Part shown: one piece after another, positions 1-7,532 of the stretch
How positions within the stretch are numbered: the stretch's first letter is position 1
How the letters are laid out: every line of letters starts with the position of its first letter
The notes under the pieces: generated by a model
What the model saw: only the letters and a program-made list of their open reading frames with translations
What the model was told of the DNA's origin: nothing
The model's database searches: none
Source of the DNA: Ilyomonas sp964658445
GTDB lineage: Bacteria > Bacteroidota > Bacteroidia > Chitinophagales > Chitinophagaceae
NCBI GenBank assembly: GCA_964658445.1
Contig: CAZZZH010000161.1
Span: 1 to 10,590 of the forward strand
Direction of reading: 5' to 3'
Length of the DNA: 10,590 bases
Position numbers and translations under genes: made by a program

Positions 1-444
1 CTGACTGGTAATTTGGGTAATGTAATGAAGGAAAGTGCTACCACAGCTTATACCTATCTGCAGACGAATGCAAAAAAGTATAACATCAATGGCGAAGCAT
101 TTAACACTAAAAATATCCACGTTCATATACCAGAAGGTGCCACACCGAAAGACGGACCCAGCGCAGGCATCACCATGCTTACTTCCCTGGCTTCTGCTTT
201 TACCGGCAAAAAAATAAAGTCGTACTTAGCCATGACCGGCGAGATTACACTGCGCGGTCAGGTGCTTCCTGTTGGTGGCATTAAGGAAAAAGTATTGGCT
301 GCCAAGCGTGCCGGCATTAAAGACATAGTGATGTGCTACCTGAACGAAAAAGACGTGAATGAAATAGACAGCGAGTTTATTAAGGGCGTTAATTTTCATT
401 ACGTAAAAACCATGCAGCAGGTACTGGATATCGCGCTAATGTAA
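1..444 (+). CDS. lon: ATP-dependent protease Lon, C-terminal fragment (cut by window start)
   Basis: This is the last 147 residues of Lon, the cytoplasmic AAA+ serine protease that degrades misfolded and regulatory proteins. The frame is open from base 1 (LTGNLGNVMKESA, the usual start of the S16 protease domain), so the N-terminal and ATPase domains lie outside the window. The catalytic serine is in DGPSAG (codon 160-162) and the catalytic lysine is the second K of GGIKEK (codon 289-291). They are 43 residues apart, the same spacing as Ser679/Lys722 of E. coli Lon as I recall it. Other conserved stretches are MTGEITLRGQVLPVGG and the C-terminal end that pairs with the LxxAL helix region. No frameshift is visible and the gene ends at TAA 442-444. 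A hairpin terminator follows about 75 bases downstream, so lon is probably the last gene of its transcript. The identification is firm; only the truncation by the window limits it. Confidence 0.97.
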   Translation: MTGNLGNVMKESATTAYTYLQTNAKKYNINGEAFNTKNIHVHIPEGATPKDGPSAGITMLTSLASAFTGKKIKSYLAMTGEITLRGQVLPVGGIKEKVLAAKRAGIKDIVMCYLNEKDVNEIDSEFIKGVNFHYVKTMQQVLDIALM

Positions 445-520
445 GCTAAGGGTGTTGGTGATAGTTATTCAATCCTCATTTAGTACCCATTATCAGTAGC
501 TATCAACCATTACCAACAAA

Positions 521-548
521 AAGCCCGTCTTAAAAAAGACAGGCTTTA
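521..548 (+). terminator. Hairpin terminator downstream of lon
   Basis: An 11-base arm at 521-531 (AAGCCCGTCTT) pairs with 536-546 (AAGACAGGCTT) around an AAAA loop with one mismatch. The arm is preceded by an A-run and followed by only a short T-run. It lies 77 bases after the lon stop codon, with no gene in between, and is the likely end of the lon transcript. Confidence 0.65.
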
Positions 549-787
549 CAGTTAAGCAGTAGTAATTTTAGTTGCGGTTCTTAGGTATAAAACAAAAAAG
601 AATCACATGAAAAAGGACAGTCTATTCAGCCAAGCCAAGTGCCAAAAGGAAATGAGTTGGAAATGAACGGTTTAGCGCTAGCTGTTCTCTGCTTTTGTTT
701 CAGAAAGGGAAAGCTTGTTTTTAAAAGAGGAAATGTTCCTAAGATTTGATATGAATTATTAGCTAGAATAAATTGGTAATAATATTA

Positions 788-832
788 AAAAGAAAAGGGG
801 CTGTATCAAATGGATACAGCCCCTTTTCTTTT
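788..832 (-). terminator. Strong bidirectional hairpin terminator after porU2
   Basis: Bases 788-807 and 813-832 are perfectly complementary over 20 bp around a 5-base loop (AAATG). The core contains GGGGCTGTATC and the outer ends are A-rich and T-rich, so either strand gives a hairpin ending in a U-rich stretch. It lies 52 bases past the porU2 stop (minus strand) and is the obvious end of the porV2-porU2 transcript. It would also stop leftover plus-strand transcription coming from lon. Confidence 0.88.
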
Positions 833-884
833 ACTTGCTTTGTTTACAAACGTAGTTGCGTTCGCACAAAAATTTAGGTTCTGG

Positions 885-3800
885 CTACCGCATTAAGTAC
901 ATCTTTCCATATCCCTTATTAAAATACTGCGAAGTATTTACGGTATTGCCGTTCACATCTTTGATGGTAAAATGATCGAGCGATTTGCCGTCCAGATTGG
1001 TAATGACTCGGTAGAGATAAACACCATTGCCGAGCTTTTGCCCGTACTGGTCGGTGCCATCCCATTTGTACGCCGTGATGTTTCGCCCGATGTGAATATC
1101 ACTCAGCTCTTCTTTGGTAATTTCTTTTACAATCTTACCTGTGATGGTTAGTATCTGTATACGCAGGTTTTGCGGCACCTGGCTGCCCGTTACCGTAAAC
1201 ACAAAAGCTGTTGAAGTAGTGAACGGATTGGGATAGTTGAACAGGTCTGAGATCATCGGTTTATTAATCACCTGGAAGCTCACGCTGTATTGTGTATTGC
1301 CAGCGTTATTGCCGGTTCTGTCTTTGCCGCTTACCAGCAATTTATAATCTCCGTCAATGGGAAGATAAGGCAGAAACTCAACCGTTGCCACGTTATTAGC
1401 ACCCGCAGTTGCCGGTGTGAACCGAAGTGTATCGCTATTGAAATTGTACTTGTGCAGCGAGCCATCAGGGTATAAAAGCTGCACCGCAATCAATGATGTA
1501 TCGTTCAATAACAAATACTTCGACTCATCGGTCAGCTTTACCGTGATGTAAGGCTTGGCAGAAACAATATCATTGTTCAAAATATGCACGCCATCAAACG
1601 TTACATCGAGCAGCGGGTTGTAGATATCGGTGCTTACCGTGAGGCCTTTGTATAAAAAGTTATTGATGTGTGTTTGTTCAGGCTGTGCGCTGTCCGGGTT
1701 TACGTCTAAATAAAACGTGTTGGTACCACTATAATCTTTTGAATTAATGGTAAAATTAATTGTAGTGGTATCGCCCGGTGCAAGCTTTTTCAGCGGGTTA
1801 GGATTTACAGCAATCACGGTCGGTACATTGCTCTTGTTATACACAACGGCATTCACTTTAATGCTATCGGCAAAAGCCACATCGCTTACATTTTTAAAGC
1901 CGATTTTTCCGTTCACTATCTCTCCTACTGCTAAAGAGTCTTTATATACATAAGCTACGTTGGCGCTTAGTGCACCTTCGGGAACCGGGTCGTACAATAC
2001 GCGCCAGTACTGCAATTGATAAGGTGTGTTGTGAATGCTGTCTGCATTGCGCATCTGCAATTGAAGAGATGGATATTGCTTTACATCCACCGTGCTAATA
2101 TCGAAATTCTGCTGCGAGGAAGACAGAGTATAAAGCGTTTGTTTCGTGCCGTTTGCCGTTACGCCAATTACATCTACAGAAGCTTTGTCACCGGCAGAGG
2201 CATCCAAAGTTCTGCCTTTCCATTGTACCGATTTCCAGGCTTTTGCCGGGCCCCAGACCGGCGATGTAATAAAGCCTAAACTATCCGGCGAAAGAATGTC
2301 GCGGTTCACCACAATTTTATCGCTTAAGCCGGCGCTGAATACCTGCGTAGCTTCAAATAAAGGCGTATTTTTCTGGTAAATAAAAATCCAAGTTCTCGGG
2401 TAAGAAAACGAATCAATGTGCGTGAAGCCGGAAGATACCAGCCGGTCGTACCAGCTATTGCCGATACCATATACCTGCTGGTCATTTTTATAATCGGGAG
2501 CTAAGGGATTATCATTATAAGGCTGGTCAAAAATAATGCGCGCGGTTACAATATCGCCCGCAGGAATCCAGTCCATAAAGTCGCGCATTTTGCGGCGGTT
2601 GGTGGTATCGAGATAGCTGAATTCGAAATTGTATTTCGAACCTGCATGAACAGTTGGCGGGGCTTCGCATGCATTGGCACTGCCCATAAAGCCGCCATGG
2701 CTTCCGCCTGCATCGGTATAAGAAGGAACTGCCTGGTTGATGAGTGGCTGCAGTGTGATGGGGTCAAACACATTATAGATTACTGAGTGACCCAGGCAGG
2801 CGCTTTCGGTAACAATATTTTCATTGATGCGCACTTCAAAATCGGCATCCTGCGTGCCGCTTACCGGGAAGATAGAATTGGTAACCTGCAGTGCCGACTG
2901 CCGGTCAATGTAGTTCCACAAACGGCTGGTGCTGTCAATATAAATGCGATCGGTTGTTGAAGACAAATGCTGGTATAAATGCGATTGATTGTAACCAAAA
3001 GAAGAATTGGCGATGTAAACAAACGACGCAGCACTCCAGCGATACAAATCGCCGGCGGGCAAAGGCACCGGCGCTACACGCCAGTAATACACGGTGCTAT
3101 CGGTAAACGAAATGCCCGGATCGAACTCTACCAAGCCGCCCAGCGAGGTTATAGTTTTTGTTGACTTAAAAGAGGAATTGAATAAAGCTGTGGTATCTAT
3201 TTCCATCGTGTATTGCCGCGATGGCAAAGTAGGGTCGGCGGTAGAGGCTGCGAGGCGAATAGCCGTTTTATTTATGATCGAATAATTGTAGGGATAGATA
3301 GGCGTCACCACATCTTCATAAATCAAAAACGTTTTGGTGGCGGTGTTGTTTAGCTCACTCAATTCATCGTAGCGGTTATCATCATCGATGCTTACAATAA
3401 TTTTATTCTGCCCTTTGTCGCGCGAAGCCACTACCGGTAAATCCAGCGACACAGAATCGATATACCGAACCGCACGTATCCTTTCCGACACAACCGTTTC
3501 TGTGGTGCCGTCGGGGTATTGCCGCTTAATACTTATCGAAACCGAATCTCCGGTGGCTTTACCAATATTGTAGAAATACGCTTTTACAGTAAAGGTTTTA
3601 TTAGCTACCGATACCACCGTTGGGTTAATAACAATTCCCGGCTCTTCTATTGTAAAATCAGGCTTCGCAAACGCATTGATCTTTAAAGCGGGGTCGCCCT
3701 GCAGCACGGTTTGCTCGGCATGAATATATTTAGTGGTAGAGTCGAAGTCGCTGAAGGTTCTTTGTGCAAGCAGGTTACTGGTACCGGCGGCCATACTTAC

Positions 3801-6026
3801 GCTCACAGTTTGGTTATAGCCTGTAGTAGAAAATGTTTTATAAAAGCCGGTATTATAATAATCAATCCAGTTGCCTACGCCAAAGCTGCTGCTGCCCAGC
3901 AGGGCAATAGAACCGCGTTCCGGCGCCAGCACATATTTTTCTGCAATAGAGCCCAATACGGTAAAACGCGTGGTGTCGTATTCAAAACAATCACCGGCAT
4001 CGCAGCCGCTGGCTACGAAGAAAGGGTATTTATCCAGGTTATCATAAGCGCTCGGATCGTTCAGGTTATAGTTTAAGGTGGTGGAAGAAGAATGCCCGAA
4101 ATAATTAATGATGCTGATACCACTGTTGAACAACTGCGTCAGCTCGGCATCGGTAATGGGGGTAGCTTCTCCGCTCGTGGTTTTATTAAAGTTATGAATG
4201 TCGCCGCCAAACAAAGTGTCCTTTAAAATAAAGCCATACTTGTTCAGGTAGCCCGTCAGTTCTGATTCTTCCAAAGTAGTGTTGGCGCCGCTTACATTTA
4301 CTACGGTCTTCATCCAGGCTTTATTGTCTATTGTTTGCGTGGTGTTGGCTTGCTGTTGTTCGTACTCCTGTATCTTTTGCAGGTAATCTTTCACCTCGCT
4401 GCCCCGTATCGCCGGCAGCCTGCCAATGGGTGTAGCCGCCACCGGGTCAAGCGTGTTAGAGGCTAAGATCACATCGGAAGCCGGCCATCCAAAGGTCGGC
4501 ACAAGGTTTAGCTGATCGGCATACGGCGATGCCTGGTTGTAGCGGTAGCTGTCGTAAGTAGTGCCCCTGCCGATAAGGAAAACGAACTTAGGTTTTATGC
4601 TGAATACATCCCGCGTGTATTGCAAAAAGTTTTTAATGCCCAGCGGATGTTTTTTAATACCAAAAGCAAATTGGTCCACCAGCTCATCGGCATCATATGT
4701 CTTTGCAGCGTAACCTCCGCCTGCGGTGCTGCTGCGGTATTGCCGGTATTGTTCCACCGGGTTACTTGTATTATCGCCGTTCGTACTGCCGGCAAACAGG
4801 ATAGCGTTGCTGATAATAAGATAATTTCCCTGGTTGGTCGCCTGGCTATAGTCGATAAAGTTTCTTTTGGTAAGCGAGGAAAGTTGGGTAATGTTCGAGG
4901 CATCTTCACTTACCAATACCAACGCACGATCGAAGCTGCTGCCGGTTAACCTAAATTTCAAAATGCCGGAAGTTGTGGTGTTGGCTGTATATCTTTTTCC
5001 GTTGGTAAGATCGTACAGAACTGGAGTGCTGCCATTAGCCGTAAAATTGGTAATCTCTACATAGTTTCCGTTTACAGAAGCCGGTAGCGTGAATGCAAAT
5101 GTTTTCGCACCACCAAAGTTAAACGAGTGCGGATAGGTAAGATGAACCGTACCTGCCACCAGGTAATCAAACGCATTGTTATCGCTGCTCTGGTTTGCAA
5201 TAACGATACTGGCTGTGTTGGAAGCCAGGGCAGACAGCGGAATGCTGCCCGCCGTAAACAAACCGCTGTTATAGGCGGGTAACGACTGGTTGATATAAGA
5301 AACATTATTCAGGCTTACCACCAGCTTCCGGTTGTTGCCACCGGAAGAGTTGCCCGCAGCCGATACCGACAGCGTAGCCGCCGGCCCAGAAGCCGCCACA
5401 TTCAGATTGTTCATCGTATCTGTTCGCGAGGTATTGTCGGGTATGTTATAAGAGCTCCAAAATTCGCCAAGATCATATGTAGAAGAGTAAATAGTTTGCC
5501 CGTAGTACAATCCCTTTCCCCGGTTGATGGTCTCTTTAAAATCGGAAGCATGGGTGTATAAAAAATAAGACTCAGCAGGCAGCGTATTGTTCTGCACATC
5601 ATTCACTTCATCGGTATAGCGCAGGTTGCTGCCACTGTTGTTTACCGTAAGAAAATAAACCGAGGTATCGCTGCTGAGGCTGTAGGTTTTGTTTAAATGA
5701 TCTGCCGGGTTTTTATACAGTTTATCGTCCAGCAAGCCGTCGTTAGTTTCGCCATACCATTCTATATAGCCGCCCGCTGGCAGGGTGCCCGTTGCTGTAC
5801 TGGTGTAAATGGCCACTTGTTTTCCATTACGCCACATTTGAAATTGCTCGGCAGGCACATTGCTCAAACCCGCGCCCGTTAAGGCATCCACACTAATGCG
5901 GCACAAGCCGGTTTGCCCTACTTTGCATTTGTAGTAAGTTTTAGAAAAATCTATCCACTCGTTGTTGTACTGCGCACTGGCAGCCATACAATACAGCAGA
6001 GAGAATAAGAGTAAACATTTCTTCAT
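885..6026 (-). CDS. porU2: Type IX secretion sortase-like C25 cysteine peptidase (PorU2-like)
   Basis: A 1713-aa exported protein of the gingipain/PorU family (C25). PorU proteins work at the outer membrane: they cut the C-terminal signal from T9SS cargo and attach the cargo to LPS. Visible layout: signal peptide 1-19 ending ASAQ; a PorU-type N-terminal region (NEWIDFSKTYYK); C25 domain about 390-780 with the catalytic pair His645 (NYFGHSS, codon 4092-4094) and Cys675 (SGCDAGD, codon 4002-4004), ending at GDPALKI; then CARDB- and Fn3-like Ig modules (about 790-1590) and a C-terminal FlgD/T9SS-type module starting FNYPNPF (about 1597) with NGVYLYR. It is about 550 residues longer than P. gingivalis PorU (about 1158 aa, from memory), fitting the PorU2 subgroup. 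A GTG lies directly before the chosen ATG (6026); ATG at the head of MKKC is preferred. porV2 lies 144 bases upstream on the same strand. Catalytic residues are intact; actual sortase activity is inference. Confidence 0.9.
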   Translation of the reverse strand: MKKCLLLFSLLYCMAASAQYNNEWIDFSKTYYKCKVGQTGLCRISVDALTGAGLSNVPAEQFQMWRNGKQVAIYTSTATGTLPAGGYIEWYGETNDGLLDDKLYKNPADHLNKTYSLSSDTSVYFLTVNNSGSNLRYTDEVNDVQNNTLPAESYFLYTHASDFKETINRGKGLYYGQTIYSSTYDLGEFWSSYNIPDNTSRTDTMNNLNVAASGPAATLSVSAAGNSSGGNNRKLVVSLNNVSYINQSLPAYNSGLFTAGSIPLSALASNTASIVIANQSSDNNAFDYLVAGTVHLTYPHSFNFGGAKTFAFTLPASVNGNYVEITNFTANGSTPVLYDLTNGKRYTANTTTSGILKFRLTGSSFDRALVLVSEDASNITQLSSLTKRNFIDYSQATNQGNYLIISNAILFAGSTNGDNTSNPVEQYRQYRSSTAGGGYAAKTYDADELVDQFAFGIKKHPLGIKNFLQYTRDVFSIKPKFVFLIGRGTTYDSYRYNQASPYADQLNLVPTFGWPASDVILASNTLDPVAATPIGRLPAIRGSEVKDYLQKIQEYEQQQANTTQTIDNKAWMKTVVNVSGANTTLEESELTGYLNKYGFILKDTLFGGDIHNFNKTTSGEATPITDAELTQLFNSGISIINYFGHSSSTTLNYNLNDPSAYDNLDKYPFFVASGCDAGDCFEYDTTRFTVLGSIAEKYVLAPERGSIALLGSSSFGVGNWIDYYNTGFYKTFSTTGYNQTVSVSMAAGTSNLLAQRTFSDFDSTTKYIHAEQTVLQGDPALKINAFAKPDFTIEEPGIVINPTVVSVANKTFTVKAYFYNIGKATGDSVSISIKRQYPDGTTETVVSERIRAVRYIDSVSLDLPVVASRDKGQNKIIVSIDDDNRYDELSELNNTATKTFLIYEDVVTPIYPYNYSIINKTAIRLAASTADPTLPSRQYTMEIDTTALFNSSFKSTKTITSLGGLVEFDPGISFTDSTVYYWRVAPVPLPAGDLYRWSAASFVYIANSSFGYNQSHLYQHLSSTTDRIYIDSTSRLWNYIDRQSALQVTNSIFPVSGTQDADFEVRINENIVTESACLGHSVIYNVFDPITLQPLINQAVPSYTDAGGSHGGFMGSANACEAPPTVHAGSKYNFEFSYLDTTNRRKMRDFMDWIPAGDIVTARIIFDQPYNDNPLAPDYKNDQQVYGIGNSWYDRLVSSGFTHIDSFSYPRTWIFIYQKNTPLFEATQVFSAGLSDKIVVNRDILSPDSLGFITSPVWGPAKAWKSVQWKGRTLDASAGDKASVDVIGVTANGTKQTLYTLSSSQQNFDISTVDVKQYPSLQLQMRNADSIHNTPYQLQYWRVLYDPVPEGALSANVAYVYKDSLAVGEIVNGKIGFKNVSDVAFADSIKVNAVVYNKSNVPTVIAVNPNPLKKLAPGDTTTINFTINSKDYSGTNTFYLDVNPDSAQPEQTHINNFLYKGLTVSTDIYNPLLDVTFDGVHILNNDIVSAKPYITVKLTDESKYLLLNDTSLIAVQLLYPDGSLHKYNFNSDTLRFTPATAGANNVATVEFLPYLPIDGDYKLLVSGKDRTGNNAGNTQYSVSFQVINKPMISDLFNYPNPFTTSTAFVFTVTGSQVPQNLRIQILTITGKIVKEITKEELSDIHIGRNITAYKWDGTDQYGQKLGNGVYLYRVITNLDGKSLDHFTIKDVNGNTVNTSQYFNKGYGKMYLMR

Positions 6027-6170
6027 CACAATTCGTTTAATAAGCAGCCATTTCCAAGAGATCTTGTGCAGTTATCATCACGCCTGTCGGCGCAGAGTTT
6101 CATGTTACCCAGCCGGTTCGCTTTTTACGCAGTTTCTTTTTGCTTCGAAAAACCCTTTCTTCTCACCGTC

Positions 6171-7283
6171 TCAGCGATCTTCCTTCTTTATCAGGTCTAC
6201 TTTTAAAGAAAACACATGCGTATACAGCGGGTTGCTCTGGTTAGCCAGGTTGGTAAAAGCATAATCAATCGTCACATTCCCTACATGAAACCCGGCACCA
6301 ATGCTGGGCTGGTATATCCAGACTTTCTTTTGGTTTAGCGTATCGCCGTCTTTCAGCGCCTGCTGAAAATTAGAAATGCCTGCCCGCACAAACACTACGC
6401 TGTTGATGTTCGCTTCCAGACCTACTTTCGGGTCTATGCTCACCGGGTCGGCGCTGATTACGGTGTTCCGTTTTCCGTCAAACGTCATGTCCAGGTTGGC
6501 TTCCGCCAGCAGGTGAAACTTATCGCTAAAAGCAAAATTGTAGGCACCGCCCAGCACAAGGCGGGGCGCTGTCAGCTCGGTAGACTTTACGGGTATATCG
6601 TTATCGGTAAGATACAAGGCTTGCTTTTCTTCATCAGAGAACGAAAACTTCCAGGCGTTGAAGGTAGTCGTTACGTCGCGCGCCACCACACCCAGCCGCC
6701 AGTTGCCGGAACGATACATCATGCCTGCATCGAAGCCAAAACCAATGGCGTTGGCAAACGAGCCAACCTTGCGGTAAATGATCTTCGCGTTGCCGCCAAA
6801 CGATAGCTTGCGGTCTTCTTCATCAATTAAGCTTTGCGCATAAGACAGCAGGAAAGCATAATCGGCCGAGGAGAAGGTAGTGATATTATTATAGTTAAGG
6901 CTTCCATCGGGCTGCACCAGGTACAGCGTGTTGGGTATATCATCTACACCGAAGCGCAACGCTGAAATGCCCAGTGTGCGCGGCTTATCGCCGGCAATGG
7001 GGAAAGCTGCCGAAATAAAATCGTACTTGCCGATACCCGAAAAATACTCGGCGTGCATAGCAGAAAGCGAAGGATGATCAGTAACGTTGGTAAGCCCTGC
7101 GGGGTTCCAGTAGCCTGCATTGGCATCGGCTGCCGACGCCACCGACGTGCTGCCCATGCCTAAGCCGCGGGCACCCGCGCCGATATTTAAAAACTCGTTG
7201 GAATAAACACGAAACTGTGCATGAACCTGCAGGCTGCAAATGCAACTACACACGATGACAAGCAGTAGCCATTGGTTTCTCAT
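6171..7283 (-). CDS. porV2: PorV/PorQ-family outer membrane protein (PorV2-like)
   Basis: A 370-aa predicted outer membrane beta-barrel of the PorV/PorQ group (FadL-like fold). In the T9SS, PorV carries cargo from the translocon to the PorU sortase complex. The signal peptide covers about residues 1-23 (MRNQWLLLVIVC...VHAQ). It is followed by the family signature SNEFLNIGAGARGLGMGSTS, with A-D-A-N-A-GYWNPAGL directly after. The remainder alternates short polar turns with amphipathic strands, as expected of a barrel. The length is close to PorV (about 390 aa, from memory). The start is an ATG at 7281-7283, directly before the hydrophobic signal. It lies upstream of porU2 on the same strand with no terminator in the 144-base gap, so a two-gene operon is likely. 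The PorV2 name rests on this pairing and on overall resemblance; PorQ-like or general PorV-like are the alternatives. Lipid or cargo binding cannot be read from the sequence. Confidence 0.85.
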   Translation of the reverse strand: MRNQWLLLVIVCSCICSLQVHAQFRVYSNEFLNIGAGARGLGMGSTSVASAADANAGYWNPAGLTNVTDHPSLSAMHAEYFSGIGKYDFISAAFPIAGDKPRTLGISALRFGVDDIPNTLYLVQPDGSLNYNNITTFSSADYAFLLSYAQSLIDEEDRKLSFGGNAKIIYRKVGSFANAIGFGFDAGMMYRSGNWRLGVVARDVTTTFNAWKFSFSDEEKQALYLTDNDIPVKSTELTAPRLVLGGAYNFAFSDKFHLLAEANLDMTFDGKRNTVISADPVSIDPKVGLEANINSVVFVRAGISNFQQALKDGDTLNQKKVWIYQPSIGAGFHVGNVTIDYAFTNLANQSNPLYTHVFSLKVDLIKKEDR

Positions 7284-7487
7284 ACGAAAGATTAAGAACG
7301 AAGATAAATGATCGGTATTGTAAGCGTTAATTTCCGGGCTAAAATAAATGCAACCCGGTATTGATAAAATTAAATTCTAAAACAGCAACGGCAACCATTG
7401 CAGCAACGTATGTACTGTATAGATTGATATTGCAGAAGTGTCAGTTTGGGTGTAAAGGTCATCAGGCATGATGGCTGCTTTTGATAT

Positions 7488-7515
7488 CGCCGGTATGTCT
7501 TTACCGGCGTTTTTT
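7488..7515 (+). terminator. Intrinsic terminator pointing along the plus strand
   Basis: CGCCGGTA at 7488-7495 pairs perfectly with TACCGGCG at 7502-7509 around a 6-base loop, followed directly by six T (7510-7515). This is a textbook plus-strand terminator. On the minus strand the hairpin is followed by GATATC, with no U-run. It lies 17 bases past the kdsA stop, where a kdsA terminator would be expected, but its polarity is opposite. The transcript it ends is unknown. Confidence 0.7.
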
Positions 7516-7532
7516 ATTTCACCACCTGTCGC

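Larger units (their letters stand above)
445..884. other. Non-coding spacer between convergent lon and porU2
   Basis: These 440 bases hold no convincing gene. Just after the lon stop, 454-464 (GTTGGTGATAG) is roughly complementary to 500-508 (CTATCAACC), an imperfect long hairpin in the 3' UTR. The lon terminator lies at 521-548 and the porU2 terminator at 788-832. Between them the sequence is A/T-rich, with one 19-codon ORF at 607-666 (MKKDSLF...) and the 8-base palindrome TAGCGCTA at 673-680. No recognisable promoter or known RNA family was seen. Confidence 0.6.

Noticed and set aside
2546..2773. 75-codon minus-strand frame overlapping porU2 in another phase
   Set aside because: It is a same-strand frame shadow within the continuous 1713-codon porU2 gene, and porU2 shows no frameshift there.
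3711..4076. 121-codon plus-strand frame inside porU2
   Set aside because: It lies antisense to the C25 catalytic core, whose motifs are clearly real. The sequence is rich in low-complexity and improbable residue runs and has no family resemblance.
6027..6029. GTG as the porU2 start codon
   Set aside because: An ATG follows immediately (6026-6024) and gives a normal MKK signal-peptide start. Using GTG adds only one residue.
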